The position numbers and the translations under genes are program-made. A stretch of 64,000 nucleotides of DNA from Gammaproteobacteria bacterium (GTDB taxonomy: Bacteria; Pseudomonadota; Gammaproteobacteria; DSM-16500): NCBI GenBank assembly GCA_013816845.1, contig JACDDU010000002.1, positions 1-64,000 of the forward strand, in the 5' to 3' direction. How positions within the stretch are numbered: position 1 is the stretch's first letter; the number at the start of each line of letters is the position of its first letter. Shown here in pieces: positions 46,907 through 55,796 of the stretch. The notes beneath the pieces are model-generated. The model was given only the letters and a program-made list of their open reading frames with translations. It was not told the DNA's origin and did no database searches.

Positions 46907-47971
46907 ATGCAGCTTTCTGACTTCCATTTTGATTTACCTAAGCATCTTATTGCAAAATATCCCTTACCCCAACGGAGTCAGAGCAGATTGATGGTTTTGA
47001 AGGAACAATCCATCCAGCATCAACATTTCGTAGCCATGCTTGATTTGGTCAATGAGGGTGATTTAATCGTGTTCAATAACACGAAAGTGATTCCAGCTCG
47101 CCTCTTTGGAAAGAAAGTTACCGGGGGTAAGGTTGAAATATTGGTGGAGAGAATTTTAGATGATCAATGTTTTACGGCGCAAGTTCGTTCAAGCAAACCT
47201 ACACGTTTAGGGGATAGATTGTTATTTGATCAAGGTGTCACTTTCCGAATTCTTGATAAGAAGGAGCAATTTTATACCCTCAAATATGAAGCGAGGGACA
47301 AAAACATTTTTTCCATTATTGATGCTCTAGGTGAAATTCCTTTACCACCGTATATGGAACGTCGTCCTGATGAGAATGATCTTGAACGCTATCAGACTGT
47401 CTATGCCGCAGACAAAGGTTCCATTGCAGCTCCAACTGCAGGATTACATTTTGATGAAGCTTTGTTGGCTAAGCTTCGCCAAAAAAATATTCGTTTAGGG
47501 ATGTTAACTTTACACATCGGTGCTGGGACTTTTTTACCGGTTCGGGTTGAAGATGTCACTTCCCACCGTATGCATGCTGAATATGTAATGGTTAGTGAGG
47601 AACTTTGCGAGGCTATCCGCGACACTAAAAGAAAAGGTAAAAGAGTTATTGCTGTAGGCACAACCGCAATGCGAGCTTTGGAAGCAGCTTCAGCAACCGG
47701 CAGTATCAAACCTTATCATCAAGATACCACCATTTTTATTTATCCCGGCTATGAATTTCAATGTGTCGATGCGCTGATAACTAATTTACATCTACCGAGT
47801 TCAACCTTACTCATGCTGGTTTGCGCTTTTGCGGGTTATGACTATGTTATGCAAGCTTATCGTGAAGCTGTTCTACAAGAATACCGATTTTACAGTTATG
47901 GCGATGCAATGTGGGTAAATAAGGCTACTTTAAATTCACAAGCTTTGACCCCAACAAAAAACAGCTTATAA
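46907..47971 (+). CDS. queA: tRNA preQ1(34) S-adenosylmethionine ribosyltransferase-isomerase
   Basis: QueA converts preQ1 at tRNA position 34 to epoxyqueuosine, using SAM as ribosyl donor. The 354-residue product (E. coli 356) starts MQLSDFHFDLPKHLIA and has LIVFNNTKVIPARLFG, GEIPLPPYMER, SIAAPTAGLHFDEALL, THIG-type LHIGAGTFLPVR and TNLHLPSSTLLMLVCAF. tgt, whose product supplies the substrate, normally follows; here the next gene is yajC. Confidence 0.96.
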   Translation: MQLSDFHFDLPKHLIAKYPLPQRSQSRLMVLKEQSIQHQHFVAMLDLVNEGDLIVFNNTKVIPARLFGKKVTGGKVEILVERILDDQCFTAQVRSSKPTRLGDRLLFDQGVTFRILDKKEQFYTLKYEARDKNIFSIIDALGEIPLPPYMERRPDENDLERYQTVYAADKGSIAAPTAGLHFDEALLAKLRQKNIRLGMLTLHIGAGTFLPVRVEDVTSHRMHAEYVMVSEELCEAIRDTKRKGKRVIAVGTTAMRALEAASATGSIKPYHQDTTIFIYPGYEFQCVDALITNLHLPSSTLLMLVCAFAGYDYVMQAYREAVLQEYRFYSYGDAMWVNKATLNSQALTPTKNSL

Positions 47972-47972
47972 T
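47945..47972 (+). promoter_or_regulatory. Promoter of yajC-secD-secF inside the queA 3' end
   Basis: TTGACC at 47945-47950 is separated by a 16-bp spacer from a perfect TATAAT at 47967-47972, which overlaps the queA stop. A small hairpin, GGGAC at 47974-47978 with GTCCC at 47987-47991, lies at the expected transcript start, before ATG 48010. Confidence 0.75.
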
Positions 47973-48009
47973 CGGGACCTTTAATTGTCCCAATAAGGTC
48001 GTCAACATC

Positions 48010-48360
48010 ATGGATCAGCTGCTGACATTTTTTATATCAAATGCTTATGCTCAATCGGCAGGAGAACCAGCACCGCAGGGTAGTGGTTATTCCTTAGTTA
48101 TCATGCTTGTTGTGTTTGTTTTGCTAATTTATTTCACTATCTGGCGTCCGCAAAATAGACGCGCTAAAGAACAACAAAGTGTACTTAACTCACTTGCCAA
48201 AGGCGACGAAGTCATGACAGCGGGCGGTGTTTTGGGGCGTATTAGCAAAATTACTGACCAATACATTGTTTTATCCGTGGGTAACAATGTTGAAATGATG
48301 CTGCAAAAATCGGCAGTCGTAAGCGTGCTACCCAAAGGTACCATCAAATCTTTGGAGTAA
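48010..48360 (+). CDS. yajC: Preprotein translocase accessory subunit YajC
   Basis: YajC is a small inner-membrane protein of the SecDF-YajC export complex. The 116-residue product has one membrane segment at about 27-47, ending in YFTIWRPQNRRAKEQQ, then KGDEVMTAGGVLGRISKI, the diagnostic motif. The N-terminal part contains an AYAQSA-like stretch. It has its own promoter and lies just upstream of secD. Confidence 0.95.
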   Translation: MDQLLTFFISNAYAQSAGEPAPQGSGYSLVIMLVVFVLLIYFTIWRPQNRRAKEQQSVLNSLAKGDEVMTAGGVLGRISKITDQYIVLSVGNNVEMMLQKSAVVSVLPKGTIKSLE

Positions 48361-48373
48361 AAATTTCATATTG

Positions 48374-48409
48374 ATTGCACGCGTTACTTTATTCAAGTAA
48401 GCGTGCAAT
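48374..48409 (+). terminator. Long hairpin between yajC and secD
   Basis: A stem of 15 pairs with one bulged G is formed by 48374-48389 (ATTGCACGCGTTACTT) and 48395-48409 (AAGTAAGCGTGCAAT), with loop TATTC. It is followed by TTCTGATTTTC, a poor T-run. It may be a partial terminator, an attenuator or an mRNA-stability element. Confidence 0.5.
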
Positions 48410-48462
48410 TTCTGATTTTCGATAATTAATCTAGCGAAGTTTTAGAGGAAGTAGGTAAACGC

Positions 48463-50328
48463 ATGGCCGGACCAATTAATCGCTATCCCTTATGGAAATA
48501 TATTCTTGTAGTTGTTGTGATCATCGCTGCTTTCTTTTATGCCGCCCCCAATCTTTATCCAGAGTATCCCGCAGTGCAAATTATGGCTGGTGGCCCTAAC
48601 GCATCGATTGATGCGACAACGATGAATGTTGCAAAACTGGCGCTAGAGCAAGCCAAAATTCCTTTTACCTTAGAGACAGAAGAAGCTCAAAATACGTTGC
48701 TTTTTCGATTTACATCAACCGATGTGCAGCTTCGCGCTAAAGAAGTTTTGCAAAAAGCGCTCGGTGAAAATTATTTAGTCGCGCTTAACTTAGCCAGTAG
48801 TACGCCACCTTTCCTCACCCACATAGGCGCATTACCCATGAAGTTAGGTCTTGATTTGCGCGGTGGCGTACATTTTTTACTACAAGTTGATGTGGATTCT
48901 GTGTTACAGCAGCGCATTGAAGGTGATATGCGGGGTATTGGTCAAGCGCTACGAGAACAGCGTATTCGTTACAGTGGACTGAAGCGAAAAGCGAGTGATC
49001 AAATCGCCATCCAATTTCGTACGGAAGAAGCGCGTAATGAAGCTGTATCTTTTGTAGGACGTCGCTACAATGAATTTGCTTGGGAAAAGCAAAATGGGGG
49101 TGGCGAATTCTGGTTAGAAGGAAAGCTTTCTCCAGCTGCAATCTTCCAGGCAAAACAAGAGACATTAGACCAAGCTATGAATACTCTTCGTAATCGTGTT
49201 AATGAATTAGGGGTGAGTGAAGCGATTGTGCAGCAACAAGGTGAAAGTCGTGTTTCAGTGGATTTACCCGGCATCCAAGACACTGCGGAAGCTAAAAATA
49301 TTTTAGGTAAAACGGCAACATTAGAATTTCGTTTGGTTGATTTTGAAAATGGTTCTATAGGTGAAAGTGCAGGCACGGACTCCCGTCTCTATACTTATCA
49401 CGACCAACCTATCCTTCTCAAAAATCAAATTATTTTACGTGGCTCTTCTATTGTTACAGCAACATCTGGATTTGGAGAGGATGGACGCGCCAATGTACAA
49501 GTTCGATTAAGTGGTGCAGGGGAGAGTTTATTTACTAAAACCACAGCTGAAAATGTGGGTAAATCAATGGCTGTGGTTTATGTTGAAGTCAAATCAATTC
49601 CTAAAATTGAAAATAATAAACGAACCATTACTTATCAAACTGAACGTCGTATTATCAGTGTGGCAACGATTCAAAGTGCATTGGGCAGCAACTTCCAAAT
49701 CACAGGATTGGTTGGGCAAAATGAAGCTCGCAATCTTGCGCTTTTGTTAAGAGCGGGTGCACTTCCTGCCCCTGTTACCATTATTGAAGAGAGACAAGTA
49801 GGCCCAAGTTTAGGTCAACAAAATATTAAGATGGGCGTTATGTCTGTGGTTGTCGGCATGGGCTTGGTTGTCATCTTCATGGGATTATATTACGGTTTAC
49901 TGGGTATCATTGCTGACCTTGCACTTGTTATGAATTTAGTGTTAATCGTAGCCATTCTGTCACTATTAGGGGCAACTTTAACTTTGCCAGGCATCGCGGG
50001 GATCGTGCTTACTGTGGGGATGGCGGTTGATGCCAATGTATTAATCTTTGAACGAATTCGAGAAGAATTACGTCGGGGCATGGGCATTCAGGCAAGTATT
50101 CACGCAGGCTATGAACGAGCTTTCACCACCATTCTCGATGCTAATTTAACCACTTTAATCGTCATGATGATTTTATTTGGTCTTGGATCGGGCATGGTCA
50201 AGGGCATTGCAATCACGATTACGATTGGCTTAATCACTTCGATGTTCACCGCGATTACCGGCACCCGTGCAATTGTTAATTTAATTTACGGTGGTCGTCC
50301 AGTTAAACATATTTCAATTGGAATTTAA
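48463..50328 (+). CDS. secD: Protein translocase subunit SecD
   Basis: SecD, with SecF, uses the proton gradient to pull exported proteins across the membrane. The 621-residue product (E. coli 615) has a first membrane segment near residue 15, the periplasmic P1 domain with MKLGLDLRGGVHFLLQVD, and a C-terminal six-helix block with AGIVLTVGMAVDANVLIFERIREE. It stands four bases before secF. Confidence 0.97.
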   Translation: MAGPINRYPLWKYILVVVVIIAAFFYAAPNLYPEYPAVQIMAGGPNASIDATTMNVAKLALEQAKIPFTLETEEAQNTLLFRFTSTDVQLRAKEVLQKALGENYLVALNLASSTPPFLTHIGALPMKLGLDLRGGVHFLLQVDVDSVLQQRIEGDMRGIGQALREQRIRYSGLKRKASDQIAIQFRTEEARNEAVSFVGRRYNEFAWEKQNGGGEFWLEGKLSPAAIFQAKQETLDQAMNTLRNRVNELGVSEAIVQQQGESRVSVDLPGIQDTAEAKNILGKTATLEFRLVDFENGSIGESAGTDSRLYTYHDQPILLKNQIILRGSSIVTATSGFGEDGRANVQVRLSGAGESLFTKTTAENVGKSMAVVYVEVKSIPKIENNKRTITYQTERRIISVATIQSALGSNFQITGLVGQNEARNLALLLRAGALPAPVTIIEERQVGPSLGQQNIKMGVMSVVVGMGLVVIFMGLYYGLLGIIADLALVMNLVLIVAILSLLGATLTLPGIAGIVLTVGMAVDANVLIFERIREELRRGMGIQASIHAGYERAFTTILDANLTTLIVMMILFGLGSGMVKGIAITITIGLITSMFTAITGTRAIVNLIYGGRPVKHISIGI

Positions 50329-50331
50329 GCC

Positions 50332-51279
50332 ATGGAATTTTTTAAGCACAACATGCAAATCGATTTTATGGCCCAGCGTAAGTGGGCGGCTCTACTTTCC
50401 GTCGCATTGTTTATATTCTCCATTCTTTCGTTGGGTATGAATGGATTAAATTGGGGCTTAGATTTTACCGGAGGCACTCAAGTTCAAGTGAGTTATGAAC
50501 AGGCAGCTAATTTGGATGATATTCATGAGCGCTTAGAAAAAGCTGGTTTTAAAGATGCAGTCATTGTGAGTTATGGCACTTCCAAAGATGTATTAATTAG
50601 CTTAGTACCCAAAGATGGTCAAAGTAGTAGTGATGAGAAAAACGTTTCGGCAGAAGCACGGGATCTTCTTGTAAATCAAGTATTGACTGCATTGCCAGAT
50701 GCCAAGTTAGAACAAGTCAGTTACATCGGTCCACAAGTGGGCCAGGAAATGGTAACTAAAAGTATATTAGCAGTATTGACTGCTTTACTCGGCACGATGA
50801 TTTACATTGCCTTTCGATTCGACTTCCGTTTCGCTATCGGGTCAACCGTTGCGTTGATCCATGATCCCATTCTAATTTTAGGCGTGTTTTCTTTCCTTCA
50901 TGTTGAATTTAATTTAATTGCTTTAGCGGCTGTATTAACCGTCATTGGTTATTCTTTGAATGACACTATTGTTATTTTTGATCGTGTACGAGAAAACTTT
51001 AAAAAGTTGCGCAAAGCAGATGCAGTGGATGTCATGAATCAATCCATTAATCAAACGTTATCCCGTACTATCATGACTTCTTTAATCACCTTGACGGTCG
51101 TCTTTGCACTATTCTTTTTGGGCGGAAGCTTATTATACGGTTTCTCTCTTGCATTAATTATAGGCATTATCATCGGTACTTACTCCTCCATTTATGTTGC
51201 CGGGTCCTTAACATTATGGCTAGGGTTACACCGTCATCACTTAATTCCCCAGCCGAAAACAATAGACGAGCGTCCCTAA
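50332..51279 (+). CDS. secF: Protein translocase subunit SecF
   Basis: SecF partners SecD in late export. The 315-residue product (E. coli 323) has an N-terminal membrane segment, NWGLDFTGGTQVQVSYE, and the conserved region IGYSLNDTIVIFDRVREN then NQTLSRTIMTSLITL. Five further helices follow. It is the last gene of the yajC-secDF unit. Confidence 0.97.
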   Translation: MEFFKHNMQIDFMAQRKWAALLSVALFIFSILSLGMNGLNWGLDFTGGTQVQVSYEQAANLDDIHERLEKAGFKDAVIVSYGTSKDVLISLVPKDGQSSSDEKNVSAEARDLLVNQVLTALPDAKLEQVSYIGPQVGQEMVTKSILAVLTALLGTMIYIAFRFDFRFAIGSTVALIHDPILILGVFSFLHVEFNLIALAAVLTVIGYSLNDTIVIFDRVRENFKKLRKADAVDVMNQSINQTLSRTIMTSLITLTVVFALFFLGGSLLYGFSLALIIGIIIGTYSSIYVAGSLTLWLGLHRHHLIPQPKTIDERP

Positions 51280-51291
51280 CGAACTAAAAAA

Positions 51292-51326
51292 GAGCAATCA
51301 TTGTCTTTTAAACAATCATAATGCTC
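51292..51326 (+). terminator. Possible terminator after secF
   Basis: GAGCA at 51292-51296 pairs with TGCTC at 51322-51326, and inside, ATTGT at 51300-51304 pairs with ACAAT at 51312-51316. An A-run precedes it and a broken T-rich run follows. The interrupted stem makes this weak. Confidence 0.4.
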
Positions 51327-51354
51327 GTAATAGTTTCTTCTTTCTTCATTTCGT

Positions 51355-51382
51355 TTGACAATCAAAACGGGATCGTTATACT
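51355..51382 (+). promoter_or_regulatory. Strong sigma-70 promoter of the outer-membrane protein gene
   Basis: A perfect -35 TTGACA at 51355-51360, a 16-bp spacer and TATACT at 51377-51382. Transcription would begin near 51389, about 54 bases upstream of the start codon. A 14-bp perfect palindrome, ACTTTTGCAAAAGT at 51380-51393, overlaps the -10 and start point and could be an operator. Confidence 0.8.
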
Positions 51383-51442
51383 TTTGCAAAAGTAAAACAA
51401 TAATAACCAATAATAATATTCACACTCTTGAGGAGTTACATA

Positions 51443-52108
51443 ATGAAGAAGATCGTTTCTATTAGCGTTACGGCGCTTTGCTTAGCCCTTTTAAGCAACG
51501 TTGCTTTGGCTGCTTTACCAGGTATGTATGCAGGTGCTGGTATTGGTCTTAGCAAACAATTAACTTCTACTGACTTTATTTTTAACAGTAGCCCAGTTGG
51601 AACAACTTTAGAACAATCTCGTCAAAATGGCGGATTAGGCGGTCGTGTATTTGCTGGTTTTAATTTTAACGAATATTTTGGCTTAGAAGGCTCTTATGCT
51701 CGTTTTAATGATTCCGAGTACAAATCAACTATCACCTCCCCTGTTAGCACCTACGTTGCAAACCTTGACTATACAATGAACACTTACAATTTAGTGGGTA
51801 AAGCTTATTTACCTTTAGGCGAAACCCGTAATTTTAATTTGTATGCTTTAGGTGGTGTTGCTTACGTTAATAGTCAAAGCGATCTTAAAGAAACGATTAA
51901 TAACGTAACGATTTCTAAAGATTCTGTTACCAACAACAAGTTCCGTCCAGTTTATGGTTTAGGTGCAAGCTATGACATCCCAGCTAGCAACGTTACAACC
52001 AACTTAGAATTTTCTCACACGCAAGGCTTGGGTAATGTTAACACTAGCTCCACAGCAATTCCTGACGCAAACATGTTAACTTTCAACGTAGCTTACAACT
52101 TTGGTTAA
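51443..52108 (+). CDS. Small outer-membrane beta-barrel protein
   Basis: The 221-residue product has a signal peptide (MKK, hydrophobic core to about 20, cleavage near LALA-LPG). The mature part alternates polar and hydrophobic residues with Gly/Tyr/Asn turns (YAGAGIGLSKQL, FAGFNFNEYFGLEGSYARF, YALGGVAYVNSQ, NVAYNFG), as in eight-stranded OmpA/opacity-type barrels. The start ATG 51443 has AGGAG seven bases upstream. Strong promoter and terminator suggest high expression. Adhesin or porin roles are possible; none is shown. Confidence 0.85.
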   Translation: MKKIVSISVTALCLALLSNVALAALPGMYAGAGIGLSKQLTSTDFIFNSSPVGTTLEQSRQNGGLGGRVFAGFNFNEYFGLEGSYARFNDSEYKSTITSPVSTYVANLDYTMNTYNLVGKAYLPLGETRNFNLYALGGVAYVNSQSDLKETINNVTISKDSVTNNKFRPVYGLGASYDIPASNVTTNLEFSHTQGLGNVNTSSTAIPDANMLTFNVAYNFG

Positions 52109-52139
52109 ATCTAAGTCGTAAGACTTTTGTTATGCTTTC

Positions 52140-52169
52140 CCCACACCTGTAACGGTGTGGGTTTTTTTT
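52140..52169 (+). terminator. Rho-independent terminator after the outer-membrane protein gene
   Basis: CCCACACC at 52140-52147 pairs perfectly with GGTGTGGG at 52154-52161 across a six-base loop, followed by eight T residues. Confidence 0.96.
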
Positions 52170-52269
52170 GGCTGATTTATTAACGCGCTTAAGGTTATCC
52201 AGCTGCAGCCTCATTCTGCCTTCTCCTATTTCCTGGTATCATAGTTACATCTCAAACCAGGATGTTTTC

Positions 52270-53127
52270 ATGCTTAAGATCTTACGCCAGGGATTTATAC
52301 TTTTATTATTAATCGTCACGGCCGCCTGCCAGCGTGAGGCAGAAAATTCTTATCAAGGTTACGTTGAGGGTCGATATACTTATATCGCAACGAGCGTCCC
52401 AGGACGTCTACTTGAATTAGCAGTCGCCCGCGGAACGCAAGTAAAGCGCGGTCAACTATTATTTAAGCTAGAAAGCGAACCAGAAAGTGATGCTTACCTT
52501 GCGGCAGGGGAGAGTTTACAAGAAAATTTGGCCGCTCTTAACGCCATAAAAGCGAATCTTGAATATGCTAAAATTACTTACGAACGTTACAAAGTATTAG
52601 TTCCCCAAGGTGCGATTCAACAAGCTCAACTCGACAATGCTAAATCAATTTACAATGCTAATCTTGCCCAAGTCGATCAAGCTAAGGCAAGTGTTGCATC
52701 GGCTCGCGCCAACCTTGCCCAAGCAAAATGGCGACTGGAACAAAAACAATTAATTTCTCCCGTAGATGCAATTGTGTTTGACACCTTTTATCGAGTAGGT
52801 GAATACACTGAAGAAAATAAAGCAATCCTCTCGTTGCTTGCACCAGCTGATATTAAAGTGGTCTTTTATGTTCCCGAACCCTTGCTAGGAAAATTGCAAT
52901 TAAATAATCCCATTCATGTCAGTTGTGATGGTTGCAAAAATGTGCGAGCAGGTAGAATTAGTTTCATTTCGCCCGTAGCCGAATTCACGCCACCTGTCAT
53001 TTATAGCATTGAAACCAATGTGAAATTAATTTACCGAATTGAAGCCGCTTTCTCACCTCAAGATGCTTACCAATTGCATCCGGGTCAGCCAGTCTATGTG
53101 AGCCTAGGTTCTGGGAATAAAAAGTAA
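52270..53127 (+). CDS. HlyD-family periplasmic adaptor of an ABC exporter
   Basis: The 285-residue product has an N-terminal hydrophobic segment ending in C20 (IVTAAC), a plausible lipoprotein site though the -3 residue is Thr rather than Leu. Next comes the biotinyl-lipoyl half-motif (VPGRLLELAVARGTQVKRGQLLFKL), an alpha-hairpin rich in Ala/Gln (about 95-165) and the second half LISPVDAIVFDTFYRVGEY. The start ATG 52270 has AGGAT upstream; a longer open frame has no match before it. It leads an operon with an ABC ATPase and permease, like the YhiI/YbhG systems. Confidence 0.9.
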   Translation: MLKILRQGFILLLLIVTAACQREAENSYQGYVEGRYTYIATSVPGRLLELAVARGTQVKRGQLLFKLESEPESDAYLAAGESLQENLAALNAIKANLEYAKITYERYKVLVPQGAIQQAQLDNAKSIYNANLAQVDQAKASVASARANLAQAKWRLEQKQLISPVDAIVFDTFYRVGEYTEENKAILSLLAPADIKVVFYVPEPLLGKLQLNNPIHVSCDGCKNVRAGRISFISPVAEFTPPVIYSIETNVKLIYRIEAAFSPQDAYQLHPGQPVYVSLGSGNKK

Positions 53128-53138
53128 GGTAGCAGTTG

Positions 53139-54059
53139 ATGGACGAAGAATATGTGGTAGAAGTTCACAACTTATCAAAAAGTTTTGGTGGTAAACCTGC
53201 TGTGGTAAATCTTTCATTGAATGTTAAGAAAGGTGAAATTTTTGGTTTTTTAGGTCCAAATGGCAGTGGAAAAACCACAACAATTAGAATGCTATGTGGC
53301 TTAATGATTCCTGATTCTGGTACAGGAGAATGTTTAGGTTACGACATCTATAAAGATTCACATATGATCAAACGGTTAGTTGGTTATGTGCCGCAAACTT
53401 TTAGTTTATATAAAGACTTGACCGTTAGAGAAAATCTAGAATTTATTACGCGCGTATACGAAGAGAAAAATTATAAATTTCGTATTGAAGAAATGATGAA
53501 GGATTTAGATTTAAAACAATTTGAAAATAGGTTGGCTGGGAAATTATCGGGTGGTTGGAAACAACGACTTTCACTGGCAGCGGCACTTATTCATGATCCC
53601 AAACTTTTATTATTAGATGAACCAACCGCAGGCGTTGATCCGAAAGCACGCCGGGAATTTTGGAATTACATTTCACATTTAACGGCAAGTGGAATTACAG
53701 CCTTAGTTAGTACCCATTACATGGATGAAGCAGAGCGATGCAATCGACTGGCTTATATTGTGTATGGTCATTTGATGGCTGAAGGTACCATTCCGCAAAT
53801 TATTGAGCATGTTAATTTAATAACCTGGTCTGCGACGGGAAAACATTTAGGTCAACTCGCTCGAGATATTGCGCATGAGCCAGGTATCGAACAAGTTATT
53901 GCCTGGGGAAATGAACTGCGAATATGTGGTAACGATGCACCATTAATTGATGCGGCTATAGCGCGTCATCACAACTTTGAATGGCGACGCGTTGATACGA
54001 GCTTAGAAGAAGTATTTATTCACTTGGTCGAAACCCAAGTTGATGAAAGGCAGACTTAA
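53139..54059 (+). CDS. ABC transporter ATP-binding protein
   Basis: The 306-residue product has Walker A GPNGSGKTT (39-47), the Q-loop near YVPQTF, the signature LSGGWKQRL at about 136, where the usual Q is replaced by W, Walker B LLLLDEP and the H-loop STHYMDEA. It belongs to the CcmA-like drug/polysaccharide exporter group (DrrA/YbhF type). I chose ATG 53139 over TTG 53136. It overlaps the permease start by one base, so the three genes form one unit. Confidence 0.93.
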   Translation: MDEEYVVEVHNLSKSFGGKPAVVNLSLNVKKGEIFGFLGPNGSGKTTTIRMLCGLMIPDSGTGECLGYDIYKDSHMIKRLVGYVPQTFSLYKDLTVRENLEFITRVYEEKNYKFRIEEMMKDLDLKQFENRLAGKLSGGWKQRLSLAAALIHDPKLLLLDEPTAGVDPKARREFWNYISHLTASGITALVSTHYMDEAERCNRLAYIVYGHLMAEGTIPQIIEHVNLITWSATGKHLGQLARDIAHEPGIEQVIAWGNELRICGNDAPLIDAAIARHHNFEWRRVDTSLEEVFIHLVETQVDERQT

Positions 54060-55195
54060 TGCATAATAAAATTTCTTTATTTCGTTTAAACGGGATGATT
54101 AGTAAAGAGTTTACGCAGTTCAAACGTGATCACACCACATTTGCGATGATTATTTTAGTCCCTATTCTCCAACTTATTTTATTTGGTCTTGCAATTAATA
54201 CGAATCCTAAACATCTTCCTTCAGCGCTTGTAAATTTTGATTCCGGACCGTTTGGGCGAACCTTAATTCACGAATTAGAAAACACACAATATTTTAAATT
54301 CGATCATTTTCCCAATTCAAATGTTGCAGCTGAAAAATTGATGGCAACCCATCAAGTTTTGTTTACCCTAACAATCCCGCCTGACTTTTCACGCAAAGTT
54401 ATTCGGGGAGAAAATCCAAGTGCATTACTCGAAGTTGATGGGACAGATCCTGTTTCTGTTGCCTACGCAGTTTCAGCTTCTAACAATTTGATGAGTACAG
54501 TATTTCAATACGATTTATTGGGTCCTTTGAAATATCTAGCGCCCACACGTGGTGCAGGGCAACTCATCGTCCATACAAAATATAATCCGAGTGTTATCAC
54601 GCAATATAATATTATCCCCGGTTTATTAGGCACCGTTTTAACGATGACTTTTGTCATGGTTGCGTCAATGGCTCTAACGCGTGAACGTGAACAAGGAACA
54701 ATGGAAAGTTTGTTAACAACGCCTGTTTTACCCGTAGAAGTTATTATTGGTAAGGCCGTCCCTTTTATTTTAGTTGGTTATCTGCAAGTCGTTATTGTCC
54801 TTTTATTAAGTGTATATTGTTTTGAAGTTCCCCTGCTTGGCAGCGCTACACTTTTATTAGTGCTGACTTTCCCTTTTATTCTTTCTAACTTATTAGTTGG
54901 GATGATGATTTCCACCGTTTCAAAAACTCAACTCGAAGCGAGTCAAATTAGTACCTTTTTCTTTTTGCCTTCGATGCTGTTGTCAGGTTTTGCTTTCCCA
55001 TTTAAAGGCATGCCACTGTGGGCTCAATGGATTGGTAATGTTTTGCCCCTCACCCATTTCATTAATATCATCCGCGGTATTATGTTGAAAGGACTTGGTT
55101 TCGCTGAGCTGTGGATTGACCTTTGGCCACTCCTTCTTTTTATGGCTGTTATGTTTCTCTTCGCTCTCAAACGCTACCGGCAGACCTTAGACTAA
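54059..55195 (+). CDS. ABC-2 type transporter permease
   Basis: The 378-residue product has one N-terminal membrane segment, a large periplasmic loop (about 50-170) and five more C-terminal segments, the topology of YhhJ/YbhR-type ABC-2 permeases. Conserved elements are ALTREREQGTMESLLTTPV and FPFKGMPLWAQWIGNVLPLTHF. With the HlyD protein and ATPase it would export a small molecule or drug; substrate unknown. Confidence 0.92.
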   Translation: MHNKISLFRLNGMISKEFTQFKRDHTTFAMIILVPILQLILFGLAINTNPKHLPSALVNFDSGPFGRTLIHELENTQYFKFDHFPNSNVAAEKLMATHQVLFTLTIPPDFSRKVIRGENPSALLEVDGTDPVSVAYAVSASNNLMSTVFQYDLLGPLKYLAPTRGAGQLIVHTKYNPSVITQYNIIPGLLGTVLTMTFVMVASMALTREREQGTMESLLTTPVLPVEVIIGKAVPFILVGYLQVVIVLLLSVYCFEVPLLGSATLLLVLTFPFILSNLLVGMMISTVSKTQLEASQISTFFFLPSMLLSGFAFPFKGMPLWAQWIGNVLPLTHFINIIRGIMLKGLGFAELWIDLWPLLLFMAVMFLFALKRYRQTLD

Positions 55196-55284
55196 TTGGA
55201 TTGGGTCTCTCTCGTCACAAGCTATTAAAGTCGTAATCAATAACATTATCATTCAACAAGTTAGGAAAAAAAATCCCACTCATT

Positions 55285-55312
55285 TTGCTTCAGAGGATGA
55301 AGATGATATACT
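55285..55312 (+). promoter_or_regulatory. Promoter of the small exported protein gene
   Basis: TTGCTT at 55285-55290, a 16-bp spacer and TATACT at 55307-55312. The sequence TATACTTTTGC is shared exactly with the promoter of the outer-membrane protein gene (51377-51387). A leader of about 65 bases would precede ATG 55385, with GAGGTG as ribosome-binding site. Confidence 0.65.
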
Positions 55313-55384
55313 TTTGCGACAAAACGGAACGTGTAATACGCACCTCATGGACGATTCTTTGAACTTTTTCGAGGTGTTATCCCC

Positions 55385-55777
55385 ATGAGAAAAATGGCTA
55401 TCGTTCTAAGTTTAGTTGTAAGTGGTCTTTTATCGACGAACGTCAGTGCTAGTGCAAGTGGTTATTTCAGTAAACAACATCCTTTAGCCACCCAACAAAA
55501 ATTGCAAGCAGCCTTATTCGCCCCAACTGACATTGTGATTAATAATGCCACCTATAATACGATGTACGTAAGTGTGCCTGCAGGTAATTTTACTGATGCA
55601 GTTTATCCGCATGCAAATGATCACATCATGAATGGCAATGGTGCTTTCTTTACCCGTTTAGTTTTGCAAGATCCAAACTTTAATGTTTTTTATGATGCAA
55701 CTTTTTGTCCTCGCGCAGCAATAACTGTTTATGGTTTTTCCCCTGCGGAAATTGTGGTTGATACAAAATCTTGTTAA
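55385..55777 (+). CDS. Small exported protein, function unknown
   Basis: The 130-residue product has a signal peptide (MRKMAIVLSLVV; cleavage likely after SASA near residue 24). The mature part has only two cysteines, C108 and C130 (the last residue), which could form a disulfide after export. The mature N-terminus contains GYFSK, resembling the repeated GYYSK motif of the following lipoprotein. No family is recognised. It starts 190 bp after the exporter and 19 bp before the next gene, probably forming an operon with it. Confidence 0.75.
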   Translation: MRKMAIVLSLVVSGLLSTNVSASASGYFSKQHPLATQQKLQAALFAPTDIVINNATYNTMYVSVPAGNFTDAVYPHANDHIMNGNGAFFTRLVLQDPNFNVFYDATFCPRAAITVYGFSPAEIVVDTKSC

Positions 55778-55796
55778 CAATTAAGGAAAATAGTAA

